Shown here piece by piece: positions 10,317 through 21,855 of a DNA stretch of 64,000 nt. How positions within the stretch are numbered: position 1 is the first letter of the stretch; each line of letters starts with the position of its first letter. The DNA is from Euryodendron excelsum. Taxonomy: Eukaryota > Streptophyta > Magnoliopsida > Ericales > Pentaphylacaceae. Location: the NCBI GenBank assembly GCA_033060915.1, contig CM065387.1, positions 32,364,501 through 32,428,500 on the forward strand, in the 5' to 3' direction. The notes under the pieces are model-generated. The model searched no databases, was not told the origin of the DNA, and saw only the letters and a list, made by a program, of their open reading frames with translations. A program made the position numbers and the translations under genes.

Positions 10317-10817
10317 GTGACCCTCAAAACAATCATGCTCAAGTACAAGCCATCACCACCGTTAAAAGTGGGAAAGTCATTGATAAAACTATTCAACCGA
10401 AAGGTGACACTTTTAAGGAGTGTTTTGAAAAAGGGTGAGAATGAAGAGAGAGTTAAAAAGGAGAGAAGACCCAGAGAGAATGAGAAAGAGTTGAAGGACC
10501 AAGAGAGGGAAAAGAAAGTAGAGAATGAAACCATTGAGAAACCTTGTGAACCATTAGATGAAGTCGAAAAGGAGAGGAAGAGGAACATTCTTGTGCATGC
10601 TCCTTTCCCCCATAGGTTGACCAAGCTTAAAAATGAGAGCCTTAATGCTGAAATATATAAGGTTTTTAAAGATGTGAAGGTTAACATCCCAATTCTTGAT
10701 ACAATCAAACAAATTCCTTCGTATGCAAAATTCCTCAAGGACTTATGCACATTCAAGAGAGTGTTGCAAGTGAAAGAAACGACAATGATGAATGAAAGCC
10801 AAAGTGCCATCTTGTAA
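10317..10817 (+). pseudogene. Athila A gag-protease linker
   Basis: A 166-residue frame, highly charged in the first half (KKGENEERVKKERRPRENEK), followed by PFPHRLTKLKNE...IPSYAKFLKDLCT. In Athila polyproteins a segment of this kind (PFPxRL...KFLKDL) leads into the protease. It ends with a stop seven bases before the protease frame, so gag-pol is broken here. Confidence 0.7.
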
Positions 10818-10823
10818 TGCAAG

Positions 10824-11489
10824 ATGGTGCTAAAATATGAGGACCTCGGTTGTCCTACCATTTCATGCATCATAGGAAACCACACTTTAGACCGTGCTCT
10901 TCTTGATCTAGGCTCTAGTGTTAATCTCCTTCCTTATTCAGTTTATAAGGAACTTGGGTTAGGTGAGTTAAAACCTACTAGAGTTGTCCTAGAGTTAGCG
11001 GATTGGTCTATTAAGGTGCCTAGAGAAATTTTAGAAGATGTGCTTATTCAGGTTGATAATTCCTTCTTTCCCGTTGATTTCATAGTCTTGGAAACCCAAC
11101 TCGTAGAAAATGTTAAGGCTCATATTTCCATCATCTTAGGTCGCCCCTTCTTAGCAACTGCGAATGCTATCATCCATGTGCGGAGTGGGGTAATGAGTTT
11201 GTCTTTTGGGAATACTACATTTCAAATGAACATCTTCTTTGTATCTAAGAAAATGGGAGAGTGTGAGGACGTTAGAGAGGTTGACTTAATTAATGTGATA
11301 GTCCAAGACCACTTTGAAAAGGAGTTCTTTGATGATCCTTTAGAAAGAGCCATAGTGATGAGTGAGTCTCATGACTCACTCGAAAATGAGAACATAGTGA
11401 TAGGAGAATCTAGTGCCCTAGGTCTAGAAGGCAATTCTTACATGCACGTGAATCAATGGATTCGTTCTTTTGAGCCTTTTAAAACCTAG
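10824..11489 (+). pseudogene. Athila A protease
   Basis: An aspartic protease that would cut the gag-pol polyprotein inside the particle. The active-site segment is ALLDLGSSVNLLP (residues about 25-37), a variant of the usual DLGAS. The flap region and the second conserved block ILGRPFLATANAIIHV are present. An acidic tail follows to 11489. The catalytic Asp is kept, but the frame is isolated from its neighbours by stops, so it is part of a dead element. Confidence 0.8.
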
Positions 11490-11563
11490 TGTCATCAAAC
11501 CAATACCTTCAGAAGAGAACCCCTCGGTGCCAAAACAAAAGCCTTTACCTAATACTTTGAAAT

Positions 11564-12600
11564 ATGTGTTTTTGGGAGAGGGAGAAGCCTATATCCTCTA
11601 ACTTATCTTCAAGCCAAGAGAAGGGGTTAATTACTTTGCTTAAGAATCATAAGGTAGCTCTAGGATGGACCATAGCTGACCTTCATGGGATTAGTCCACT
11701 TGTATGCACCCATTGCATCTTCTTAGATGATGAGGCTAAACCCATGAGACAAATGCAAAGATGTTTGAACCCTAGCATGAAGAAAATTGTGAGAGCTGAA
11801 GTGCTTAACTTTTAGATGAGGGTATCATTTACCCCATTTCTGATTCCAAATGGGTAAGTCCAACTCAAGTGGTTCCTAAGAAATCGGGTGTCACGGTTGT
11901 CAAGACTGAGCAAAATGAACTAATTCCCACTAGGATTCAAACTGAGTAGAGAATGTGCATTGATTACCGTAGACTCAATGCCGTAACAAGAAAGGACCAC
12001 TTTGCCTTTCCTTTCTTTGATCAAGTTTTAGAAAGGGTAGTGGGAAGAGCTTTTTTTTGTTTTCTAGATGGTTATTCGGGGTATAATCAAATTGAGATAG
12101 CACGTGAAAATCAACCCATGACTATATTTACATGTCTTTTTAGTGTTTATGCATACAAAAGAATGTCGTTTGGCTTGTGCAACGCACATACCACTTTCCA
12201 AATATGTATGATGAGTTTTTTTAGTGATATGGTTGAGCATATTGTTGAGGTATTCATGGATGATTTTTCAGTTTATGGTGATACCTTTGAATCATGTCTA
12301 GAAAATTTAGGTAGAGTGTTGCAAAGATGTGAAGAGTATAAGCTTGTGCTTAATTGGAAAAAGTGCTATTTTATGGTTACTAGTGGTATAGTTTTGGGTC
12401 ACATTGTGTCTTTTAAGGGGATTGAGGTTGACCAAGCTAAAGTTGAACTCATTCAAAAATTGTCCACCTTTAGAAGTGTAAACGATGTGAGGTCATTCCT
12501 TGGGTATGCTGGTTTCTATTGGCAATTTATAGAGGGTTTTAGTGCCATTTCACACCCCATGTGTAATTTGTTGGCCCATGATGTCCCATTTGAATGAACA
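11564..12600 (+). pseudogene. Athila A reverse transcriptase
   Basis: The first frame (11564-11815) covers the RT N-terminal extension. It is separated by stops at 11815 and near 11948 from the main domain. The main domain (11953-12597) has MCIDYRRLN, the catalytic region FLDGYSGYNQI, FGLCNAHTTFQ and the active-site box FMDD, followed by VLGHIVSFKGIEVD and the thumb/connection motif FLGYAGFYWQFIEGF. Substrates are the element RNA and then the minus-strand DNA. A stop at 12595 ends the frame before RNase H. Confidence 0.85.
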
Positions 12601-13511
12601 TCCTCATGTCAAAAGGCCTTTGATCAGCTAAAGGGGATGTTGACCACTGCCCTAATCATACGTTCGCCCGATTGGTCCTTACCATTTGAGTTAATGTGTG
12701 ACGCAATTGATTATGCTTTGGGGGCGGTCTTAGGACAAAGAATGGACAAAAAGCCTTACGTCATTTACTATGCATCCAAAACCCTTAATGAAGCTCAACT
12801 TAACTATACCACGACTGAAAAAGAGCTTCTAGTTGTGGTGTATGCCCTTGATAAGTTTAGATCTTACTTGATTGGGTCATTAGTCATCATTTATACTGAT
12901 CATACAGCCCTCAAGTATCTTTTGACCAAAACTGAGGCTAGACCACGACTCATCCGGTGGGTGCTCTTGTTGCAATTGTTTAATAATGAGATTCAAGACA
13001 AAAAAAAAAGGGTTGAGAATGTCGTAGCTGACCACTTGTCAACACTTCCCCATGGTAGGGAGGTTAAAGCAGCAACCCTTATTAATGAATACTTTTCGAA
13101 TGAGCACCTCTTTCACATTAATGCAATTAAGCAAGTTCCAAAACCTTGGTTCGTGGACATAGCGAATTACCTTGCCACCTGTAAAATTCCTTCATATTGG
13201 TCTTCATTGGATCAACATAGATTCTTTAGGATGATACGTTTCTTTTCATGGGAGGAGCCTTACCTATTTAAGTATTGTTCGGACCAAGTTATCCGGAGAT
13301 GTGTCCTAGATGGTGAATTTCAACGTGTGATGAAGTTTTGTCATTTACAAGCTTGTGGAGGGCACTTCTCATCCAAAAAGACCACAGTTAAAATCCTTCA
13401 ATGTGCATTTTATTGTACATCAATGTTCAACGATGTGTATGCTTTTTGTGTCTTCATGTGATAGATGCCAAAGGTTAGGGAGCCTTATTAAAGCACATAT
13501 GATGCCTCTTC
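12601..13511 (+). pseudogene. Athila A RNase H and integrase N-terminus, truncated
   Basis: The RNase H domain begins with [16 protein letters not shown] and continues with [22 protein letters not shown] and [11 protein letters not shown], so its acidic residues are visible. It is followed by [11 protein letters not shown] and the integrase zinc region, in which [10 protein letters not shown] and CDRCQR are readable (the latter only after a frameshift near 13455). Coding sense stops at 13511, where the first copia LTR begins. The catalytic core of integrase is not found at the other side of the copia block (28326 on), so it has been lost. Confidence 0.8.
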
Positions 13512-14605
13512 TATTGACGCAAGGTTAATCCCCATGTTGATTTTGATGATAACAAATCCATGTGGTCGTTATCTAATGATTTCAATTGAGTGTGCAGGTT
13601 AGATTATAATCATTTGATAATACGAAAATAAATGAGCTAATCGGTTGATTATCCAATACGAAGATTACTTAGGTAATCTTATTTTTTAAGAGATTGAAGA
13701 TGCTCAAGAAATTTAACAAGTATTGAAAAGAAGGATGCAAGCTCTGGAATTCTATCATGGTGATTGATAGAAGAACTTAAAGATTAATAGAGAAACATAT
13801 TGGATTAATTCTGTTTCAAAGTAACTAAAGATCTTATAAGAATTCAAGAACTTATTCATTATGAAGACCCTCGATCCTCATGGCCATATCAATCTACTAA
13901 AGCATCATGTAGCTTAAACACGTTGTCTTCAAAGCATTATAAAGAAAGCACAAAAGAAAGAAAGAGCAAGTTTATGTTTTAATAGATTTATGACTTGAAG
14001 CTTATCACTTTGAAATTATTAAAGAACTTGTGCTGAGAAACTTGTCAAGAAGGATTTGAAGGTTGATGAGCATGATGGGTTGACACATTCAACAAGTTCA
14101 TCCTATAGTTTAAAGATATTCAAAAGATGAAGGAGATCGGCAACAAGTGCTTATATCTTCTACATTGAAGACCTAGTGATAAGAAATCACAAGAATTAAA
14201 AGCTTCATTGAAGATTGTGTTGAAATCTTAAATGGATGGAAGAAGTTATATTGATTAGAAAAATCCTAAAAGAAATCAAATTGATGAAAATCAAGTAAAG
14301 AGATTAAAAATGTTTAAAGAATGATAGAAAATCAGTTGAAGAAAAGAGATCTCAAGTCTTGGAAGCTCTCTTGAAGATTTTGAAAAAAACTTAGATCAAT
14401 GGAAGAAGTGATGTTAATTGAAGAACTCTACAAGTAATCAAAATGGAGTAAATTCATCTCAAAGAGATTGAAGGTGTTCTTGAAGTTAACATACCTTGAA
14501 GAAGTGTTTTCAAGCCTTTAAAAACTTATTTGGATGACCCTTGAAGAACTTGAAAACAATGAAGAAGATTGGACAAAATTTATAAAAATCAAGTTTTCTG
14601 ATACA

Positions 14606-14785
14606 AGGTGTCGACACATGAGTTTAAGGTGTCGACACATGAAGACGGTGGCCAAAATTTGAAAAATGGATGGTCATGTGTTGACACATGGGGTTGATAT
14701 GTCGACACATAGAGGCAGTGAACAAAATCTAGGGAATGCAGACTTGATGTGTCTACACATGAAAGTCAAGTGTCGACACCTAAGC
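14606..14785 (+). repeat. Array of GTGTCGACACATG palindromes
   Basis: Six imperfect copies of TGTCGACAC followed by AT(G/A) lie near 14608, 14630, 14676, 14697, 14746 and 14768, roughly 90-270 bp upstream of the TATA box. The core GTCGAC is a perfect palindrome. A related but different palindrome (GAGTCGACTC) fills the same place in the copia 2 LTR. The array is probably a protein-binding or regulatory repeat of U3. Confidence 0.6.
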
Positions 14786-14876
14786 TCCAACGGCTATATT
14801 TTTTTACTGTTTTAACAGTGCGATTTTGCATCAAATGGTCTTCTATCTACCACCAACGGCCATAATCAACTCAAGG

Positions 14877-14886
14877 CTATATATAG
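14877..14886 (+). promoter_or_regulatory. TATA box of the copia 1 LTR
   Basis: GGCTATATATAGAAAA follows the palindrome array and precedes a transcribed region of about 590 bp to the LTR end. Confidence 0.5.
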
Positions 14887-15480
14887 AAAATCCCCAACCC
14901 ATATATGAGTAAGAAGAACACAAGATCAAGTTCTAGAAAGTGAGATTTAATCTCCTACATCTTATACGCTGTTTTTATTCATTTGGAGGGTTCTTGAGTG
15001 TGCTGAAATTTGCTTATCTAGTCTTTGAGAGAGACTTATTCATTGTACAACCATCATCTATTGTTCAGCGAATTTGTAAATTTGTAAGTTTGAGTGAAGT
15101 TTGGACAAAATTACTCGGGATTTTGAGAACTTTGGAAGAATTCTTGTAAGAGTAAGTTGGGCACTTGAGCAAAACCAGTAGCTGTGTTAGGGAATTTTAC
15201 ATATTGGAATACCTTCAAAAGGATCAAGGAAAAGGGGACGTTGGCATGGGTTGGCTGAACCTCTGTAAAATTCTCGTGCCTTCGTTCCTCATTTCTTGCT
15301 TTATTTTTCTTCCTTGCTCAAAACACTTGCTTGCATTGTATCTTATTATTTGTTTGTTTGGTTTTTTAGTTTGATTACCCACTGCTACATTTCTTAATAA
15401 GTTTTTAATTGTATTGTTTGCTATTAATTTCATAAAACTCAATTCACCCCCTCTTAGGTTGCCTACTTGGGCCAACAATT

Positions 15481-15494
15481 GGTATCAGAGTTAA
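15481..15494 (+). other. Primer-binding site of copia 1
   Basis: TGGTATCAGAGTT, three bases after the LTR end, matches the initiator tRNA-Met primer site apart from its last bases. Confidence 0.7.
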
Positions 15495-15531
15495 TGCTCT
15501 ATTTTAAAGGCCTAACATCCTTAGAGTTGAT

Positions 15532-17112
15532 CCATGGCCAACCATAATTGAAAGCTCTTTAGGTGAGGGTCAATCCACCATTAGACCTCCTTTGTTCAAT
15601 TGAACAAATTACAATTATTGGAAGAATAGAATGAGGTTATATATCCAATCCATTAACTATGAACTATGGAGGATCATTGTGAATGGTCCTAAGACTCCAA
15701 CCAAGACTGTTAAAAGGGTAGTCATCCCCAAACCTGAAAGTGGATGGGATGAGAATGACTTGAAGCCTTTGTAATCCAATGCTAAAGTTATGAACATCTT
15801 ATATTGTGCATTAGACCCAAATGAATTCAATAGGATCTCTACTTGTGAATTTACCAAGCAAATTTGGGACAAATTAGAGGTCACTTATGAAGGTACCAAC
15901 CAAGTTAAAGAGTCCAAGATTAACATTCTTGTGTATAATTATGAAATGTTTAGAATGTTATTCGGGGAATCCATTACTAAAATGTTTACACGATTTACTA
16001 ATATTATTAATGGATTGAAATCTCTTGGAAAGATCTATTCTAACAGTGAGTAGATGAGAAAGATTCTTAGAACTTTGCCAAAGACTTGGGAAGCTAAGGT
16101 GACTGCTATACAAGAAGCAAATGATCTCATCACTTTGCCACTTGAAGAATTACTTGGATCCCTCGTAACCTATGACCTGATCCAAAACCAAAATGCTCAA
16201 GAAGAGGAGGACAAGAGGAAAAGGGTCATTGCATTCAAGTTTACAACTGCTGAAAATGAATCTGATAGCGATGAAAAAAATGAATAAGAACTTGTTGTGC
16301 TTACAAGGAAGTTCAAGAAATTTATGAAAAGAAAATGGAGAGGAAGAAAAAAGCACAAACCTAAAGGAGAATCCAGCAACGAGCATTCAACCATTATCTG
16401 CTTCAAATGTAACAAGCCTGGACATTTCAAGTCTGAATATCCACAACTTAAAAAGAGATGGAAGAAGGGCAGCGGAGCAAAGGCTCTACCTGCAAAATGG
16501 AGTGAAAGTGAAGATTCAAGCTCAAATGAATTTGAAACTGAAGAAATGACCAATCTATATCTAATGGCTCATGGAGATGAAGAAGAAAATGAGGCAACAA
16601 ATTCTGATTTTACATTTGATAAATTACAAGATACTTTTGTTGACTTGCTTACTGAATTTAAAAAGATGGACATCAAAAATAATCTTCTCAAAAAGATGAT
16701 TGCTTCTCTTACAAAAGAAAATGAAGATTTACAAGATGAAAATAAGATTTTTAAAAAGGAAAATTATGTTTTGAAAGAAAAAGTAAAGGATTTAGAAAAA
16801 TCTATTGCAAAGTGTGTTGATGGGAAAGAAAATCTTAATGCTATGCTTAGTAAACAAAAGTGCTCTCTTGACAAGGCTGAAATAAGTTATAATCCTTTCA
16901 AGAAGAAAAAGATTTTCAAAAATCATTTCGACGCCCCCTTGAGAAAACCTCAAATTACTTGTTTTTATTACCATAAGAAAGGTTATCTTGCAAATCAATG
17001 TTTTGCTATGCAAAAATCATATGCTCCTAAAAAGGTTTTGGTTTCGAAAGGAACAATGAATACTAACCCCCAAGGATCCAACATGATGTGGGTACCAAAG
17101 AAGAAAACTTGA
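15532..17112 (+). pseudogene. Copia 1 gag, broken
   Basis: Gag particle protein. The N-terminal part is interrupted by stops but shows NYNYWKNRM and WDENDLKPL, the copia gag signature. Frames 15790-16053 and 16054-16287 contain MNILYCALDPNEFNRIS, IWDKLEVTYEGTNQVKESKIN and [15 protein letters not shown], a UBN2-type domain. Frame 16297-17112 has a zinc knuckle (CFKCNKPGHFKSEYP, last Cys changed to Tyr), a long heptad-rich coiled coil (about residues 110-195) and a second, damaged finger (CFYYHKKGYLANQC). At least four in-frame stops are present. Copia 2 carries the same domain order on the minus strand. Confidence 0.8.
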
Positions 17113-17465
17113 ATTGCTTTCATTGTAGGATTGCCTATAATCCAATCCAAAGTCAAGAAGAATTGTTGGCATTTGGAGAGTGATTTCTCAAGGTATATGA
17201 TTAGCGATAAGATTCAATTCACCTCTTTCATACCAAAGGATGGAGGTATGGTGACTTTCGATGATAATAGAATATCAGTTGCATTACAATCAAAGGAATA
17301 AATATTTGAGCACATCAAGCACTTACTTCAAAGGTTTGATGTGAAGAATTCAAATCTATTAAGTAATCTCATAACTACATCAATCAAGTTGGATGGCAAT
17401 AAAAAGATACTCCTCTTAATACTAAACTTTATAGTAGTATGATTGGTTGTTTATTTTACTTAACC
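17113..17465 (+). pseudogene. Copia 1 protease start fused to RT end by internal deletion
   Basis: After gag, KKNCWHLESDFSRYMISDKI and FIPKDGGMVTFDDN mark the protease region, with the expected DSGxSRHM altered to ESDFSRYM, so the catalytic Asp-Ser-Gly is lost. From about 17310 the sequence switches to the far end of RT (IKHLLQRFDVKNSN, KLYSSMIGCLFYLT). Integrase and most of RT, about 2.5 kb, are missing. Coding similarity ends near 17465. Confidence 0.6.
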
Positions 17466-17989
17466 ATAGATTACAAGTGTATGTTTGAAAATTTTCATGC
17501 TAATCATAAATTATATTACATTATGGATGTTAAAAGTATTGAGCATGTGCAATCTTCAATTTGATTGATTTTGACAATATATATATATATATGCTATGTA
17601 TTTCATGTTAAGTATGTGCAATCTATAAGCATTCAGAACATGTAAGCATTTAGAAATTCAGAATATTCATGTTTTTGCTCCCCTTTCTTACCAAACATAT
17701 GCTTCAAATTAGGTTTTAGATTTAAGGCAAAGCAGATTCGAACTTAGATGTTCAGGGCATGTAGGCATTTGAAAATGCAGAATATTCATACTGCATTAAT
17801 TGCATTTGATGCTTCTTTAGAATATTCATGCTTCGTTTTTTTCCTTTTTCATCAAATCAATGCTTCCCCTTTCTTTTGCAGTTGATGCCACATTGCAATA
17901 TAACACAATTGCATTCAACTAGTACCAGATAATGAAATGAAAACTAAAGAGTAATGTGTATTTCATTAATTATACTTAGTAAGCACTTT
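17466..17989. other. Junction zone between the two copia elements
   Basis: AT-rich with no open frame of interest. It contains (AT)n at 17577-17592 and two copies of a short motif (AGAATATTCATGCTT / AGAATATTCATACTG). Neither element has a recognisable 3' LTR here, so one or both were truncated. Confidence 0.4.
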
Positions 17990-18716
17990 GAGGAGTGTTT
18001 TCTCCCCCTTTTTGCCTTTTGAGATTCTCTCCTCCCTTTGTCTTTTGAGAATATACTATCTCCCTTTTTGGCAAATCATCAAAAAGAGTAAGAAATGAAG
18101 AATATAAACAGGTACAACAGTAAAAAATAGAATAAAATGATTTTTATGAAAAAGATATTGATCAATTCAGTTAAAGCACTTACTCTATGCAACAGTCATA
18201 AGGAAATTAGCAATGACAAGACAAGGAGATTCAAAACACATCATTTTTATGATCATTCATACATGAAGGAATATTGAGAGAGTTTAACAAAGAGAAGCAT
18301 CCACAAAATATTACATATTTCTTAGAGAATGACATGCCATACTATTTAAACTATCTGTTCAAAAACAAACAAAAAAAATACGAAATGTAGAGGCAGAGGT
18401 CTTCATTTTCCTTTGGGAGATGAGGTTTTATAGTTTTAGATCAGTTTGAGGCTAATGGGTTGACTCCTGGCTTAAAAGGGTTGACTCATTTTTGTGAGAA
18501 AGACTTTCTTGAGTTTTCTGTTCAAATGAGTCGACTCTTTTGGCAAGAAGAGTCGACTCTTTTCAATAGAGGACATCTGGGGCTAATTCCAGAGTCCAGG
18601 GGTCGACTTATTGAAGGCATGAGTCGACTCTTTTTCTTCAGAAATGCATTAAACAAGTTTATAATCTGTTTCAAAGGTACATATGCATTGTCAAATGCAT
18701 ATGAACATCTAAGCAT
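17990..18716 (-). other. 3' spacer of copia 2 with GAGTCGACTC palindromes
   Basis: Downstream of the RNase H stop there are GAGTCGACTC or close variants at about 18470-18640, the same motif as in the 5' LTR of this element. The purine tract at about 18000 would normally prime plus-strand synthesis next to the 3' LTR, but no LTR follows. Open frames here (18460-18807) are not convincing. Confidence 0.45.
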
Positions 18717-20393
18717 TCAAGATAAAGGATTGCTCATCTCTAATTCTCTTCTAATCATGCAAAATCTATCTTCATTTAAAGGTTTTGTGAAGATATCAGC
18801 AAGTTGATGTTCAGTACTCACAAAATCAAGCAAGATATCACTTTTTTGCACATCATCGCGTATAAAATGATATCTAATCTCAATATGTTTTGTACGAGAG
18901 TGTTGGATAGGATTTTTGGTTAGATTGATGGCACTTGTGTTATTACATCTAATCAGAATATGTTCAAATGTTAAACCAAAATCCTCCAGTTGATGTTTTA
19001 GCCAAAGAATTTGTGCACAACAACTTCGGGCTGTAATATACTCAGCCTCAACTGTGGAAAGGGCAATTGAGCTTTGTTTCTTGCTAAACCAAGTAACAAG
19101 CATATTTCTAAGAAATTGACAAGAGCCACTAGTGCTCTTTCTATCAACCTTACTACCAGCATAGTCAGCATCAGAATAACCAATTAAGTTTAGAGAAGTG
19201 CCTCTAGGATACCACAATCTAAGATTAGGTGTGTGCTTAAGGTATCTAAATATTCGTTTAGCAACAACAACATGTGATTCCTGAGGAATATATTAAAAAC
19301 GAGCACACAAGTATACACTAAACATAATATTAGGTCTACTAGCAGTTAAGTAAAGCAATGAGTCTATCATACTTCTATATAGCTTAGTATCTATAGAAAT
19401 ACCTTTCTCATCACTGTTAAGCTTTGTTAAAGTATTCATAAGGGTGCCCAATGGTTTTGCATTTTCCAGCTCAAACTTCTTGAGTAGATCTTTGATGTAT
19501 TTAGCTTAGTTAATGGAGATTCCTTCCTTTGATTATTTGATTTGAAGTCCAAGGAAGTAATTGTGCTCACCCATCATGCTCATCTCAACCTCACCTTGCA
19601 TACACTTAGCAAATTCCTTGCAAAGTTTTTCATTAGTAGAGCCAAATATAATGTCATCAACATATATTTGCACAAGTAACGTGTCATGATCTTTAACCTT
19701 TATAAAGAGAGTTGTATCAACTTTTCCCTTTGTAAAACCATTGTCTGTCAAAAATTTGCTTAGCCTTTCATACCAGGCCCTTAGGGCTTGCTTTGAACCA
19801 TATAAGGCTTTAGTAAGTTTGAAAACATGATTTGAAAATAAATGATTTTCAAAACTAGGTGGTTGTTTAACATACACCTCTTCAGATAAAAAACCATTAA
19901 AAAATGCTCTTTTCACATCCATTTGATAAAGTTTGAAATTTTTAAAACATGAAAATGCAAGCAACATTCTAATAGCTTCTAATCTAGCTACAGGTGCAAA
20001 AGTTTCATCAAAATTAATTCCTTCTTCTTGACTATAGCCTTAAGCTACAAGTCTTGCCTTGTTTTTAACATTAGTTCCAGATTCATCCATCTTGTTTCTA
20101 AACACCTATTTGGTTCCAATTACAGGATAATTTTTAGGCCTAGGGACAAGGTTCCAAACCTCATTCCTTTCAAATTGGTTTAATTCCTCTTGCATGGTCA
20201 TAATCCATGATTCATCATTTTCAGCATCTTGAAAACATTTTTGTTCTATTTGTGAAAGAAAAGCAAGATGATTACATATATTTCTAATAGATGATCTTGT
20301 TCTTACCCCTTGTAATGGATCACCTAGTATTTGCTCTGTTGAATGATTGTAGATAAATTTTCATTCCTTTGGCAGTCCATCATTCTCATCTTG
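18717..20393 (-). pseudogene. Copia 2 reverse transcriptase and RNase H, broken
   Basis: Starting near 20393, the RT shows SWIMTMQEELNQFERNEVW, KARLVA followed by a stop, and [13 protein letters not shown]. The frame 19533-19967 then has [13 protein letters not shown] and the active site YVDDIIFGS. After further stops, YLCARF and RYLKHTPNLRLWYP lead into RNase H (18717-19217). There GYSDADYAG, STVEAEY and HIEIRYHFIRD give the expected acidic and His residues, ending TKPLNEDRF...ELEMS. The enzyme copies the RNA and removes it. It is broken by at least four stops, although catalytic motifs survive. Confidence 0.85.
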
Positions 20394-21780
20394 CTAGCTT
20401 GAAGGAATGTCTTGGTTTCCTTTCTCTTGTGGTGGAGCTTCACTTTGAGTTGGATTGATATTCAGCTTGTCCATGCTTTCCTCCACATCATCTACATCAT
20501 CACTCACAACCTTTCTAGATAAAAAGTTTAGATCATCAAAGGAAACATGAATTGATTCTTCAACAACTAAGGTTTTTTTATTATAAACTCTATAGGCCTT
20601 ACTATATGAGGAATATCCTAGAAAGACAGATTCATCAGATTTTGTATCAAATTTACCAAGGTTGTCCTTGTTGTTATTCAACACAAAACATTTACATCCA
20701 AAAGCTCTAAAATATGAAACATTTGGTTTCTTGTTTTTCCAAAATTCATATGGTGTTTTATTTAAAAATTTTCTCACCAAACTCTGTTTAACACATAGCA
20801 AGCTGTGTTAACAGCTTCAGCCTAAAAATATTTTGGAAAATTGTTTTCACAAAGCATTGTTCTCCCCATTTCTTCCAAAGTTTTGTTTTTCCTTTTAATA
20901 ACATTTTGTTGAGGAGTTCTAGGGGTTGAAAAATTATGTTCAAAATCATTTTCATCACAGTATACTTCAAAAGGTTTGCAATCAAACTCACCACCATGGT
21001 CAGTCCTAATTGCTATGATTGTAAATCCCTTTTTCGTTTTGAACCTTTTTACAAAACTTGATGAAGAAAGCAATTGTTTCATCTTTGTGAGCTAAAAAGA
21101 ATGTCCAAGTAAATTTTGAGTAATCATCAACAATGACAAGAGCATATTTTTTACCAGCTAAACTTGAAGTTCTAGTTGGTCCAAACAAATCCATATGCAA
21201 TAATTGTAGTGGCTTAGAGGTAGATAGCATGTTTGTGGATTTAAAAGAAACTCTGGTTTGCTTTCCTATTTGACATGCATCACAAGCTTTGTCTTTTTCA
21301 AATTTGAGTTTGGGAAGACCATTTACTAACTCCTTTTTTGAAATTTTTGAAAGAATGCTCATACTAATATGACTAAGCCTTCTATGCCACAACCAACTAT
21401 CCTCACTGTTCACGACAGCAAGGCATCTGATTTTACAATAAGATAATTCATTTAAATTGAAAGTGTAAATATTGCCTTGTTTATGACCAGTCAATATGAT
21501 CGTGTTATCATTTATGTTTACTACATCACATTTAGAAGATTCAAACACTACTTTGCAAGCTTTATCACATAATTGACTAATACTCAACAGGTTGTGCTTA
21601 AGACCTTTAACAAGTAAAACATTATCAATAGAGGTTAAAGAATTTTTACCAGTGCTACTTATACCAATGATTTTGCCTTTGCTATTATCTCCAAAAGTAA
21701 CCAATCCTCCATCATTTGGTGTGAGAGAAGTGAATTGAGTTTCATCTCCAATCATATGTCTTGAACAGCCATTGTCCAAG
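20394..21780 (-). pseudogene. Copia 2 protease and integrase, broken
   Basis: Frame 21006-21779 begins with the protease active site as DNGCSRHM (Ser of DSG changed to Asn). It continues with a GAG-pre-integrase domain (SWLWHRRLSHIS) and zinc residues (CDACQIGKQ). The integrase core start follows: LLHMDLFGPTRTSSLAGKKY and VIVDDYSKFTW. Frame 20822-21082 supplies DHGGEF and NVIKRKNKTLEEM; the catalytic Glu expected in NxVVERKN is Lys. Frame 20394-20801 has the downstream KTPYEFWKNKKPNVSYFRAFG region and an acidic linker to RT. Integrase would insert the cDNA. Frameshifts and both active-site changes indicate it is inactive. Confidence 0.85.
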
Positions 21781-21855
21781 TACTATTGATTCTTTTTGGA
21801 ATTAGCTTGAAGACATACCTACAAAACAAGCAATTCAACCTTTGACCTTTGGTAC

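Larger units (their letters stand above)
13512..15477 (+). repeat. 5' LTR of copia 1
   Basis: About 1966 bp. It starts TATTGACGCAAGG, a mutated TGTTGACTCAAGG, with TTGATTTTGATGATAAC shortly after. It ends CTTGGGCCAACA, exactly mirrored by the LTR of copia 2 (26625-28325). The frames at 14940-15374 lie in the LTR and are not genes. Confidence 0.8.
13512..17465 (+). mobile_element. Copia element 1 (Ty1/copia), truncated, plus strand
   Basis: The 5' LTR is followed by a primer site, a broken gag and a short mix of protease and RT sequence. The right end has no 3' LTR. The gag and LTR organisation match copia element 2 on the opposite strand, so both belong to one family or to close relatives. 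The features resemble SIRE/Maximus-type plant copia (long LTR, large coiled-coil gag), but that lineage call is tentative. Confidence 0.75.

Noticed and set aside
10166..10885. 239-residue open frame on the minus strand
   Set aside because: Shadow of the charged Athila gag-protease linker and protease on the plus strand; Ser/Leu/Phe-rich as expected for the complement of Lys/Glu codons.
14940..15374. Two 69-residue frames
   Set aside because: Located in the R/U5 part of the copia 1 LTR, not conserved in the copia 2 LTR.
16150..16553. Minus-strand Ser/Phe-rich frames
   Set aside because: Antisense shadows of the Lys/Glu-rich copia 1 gag.
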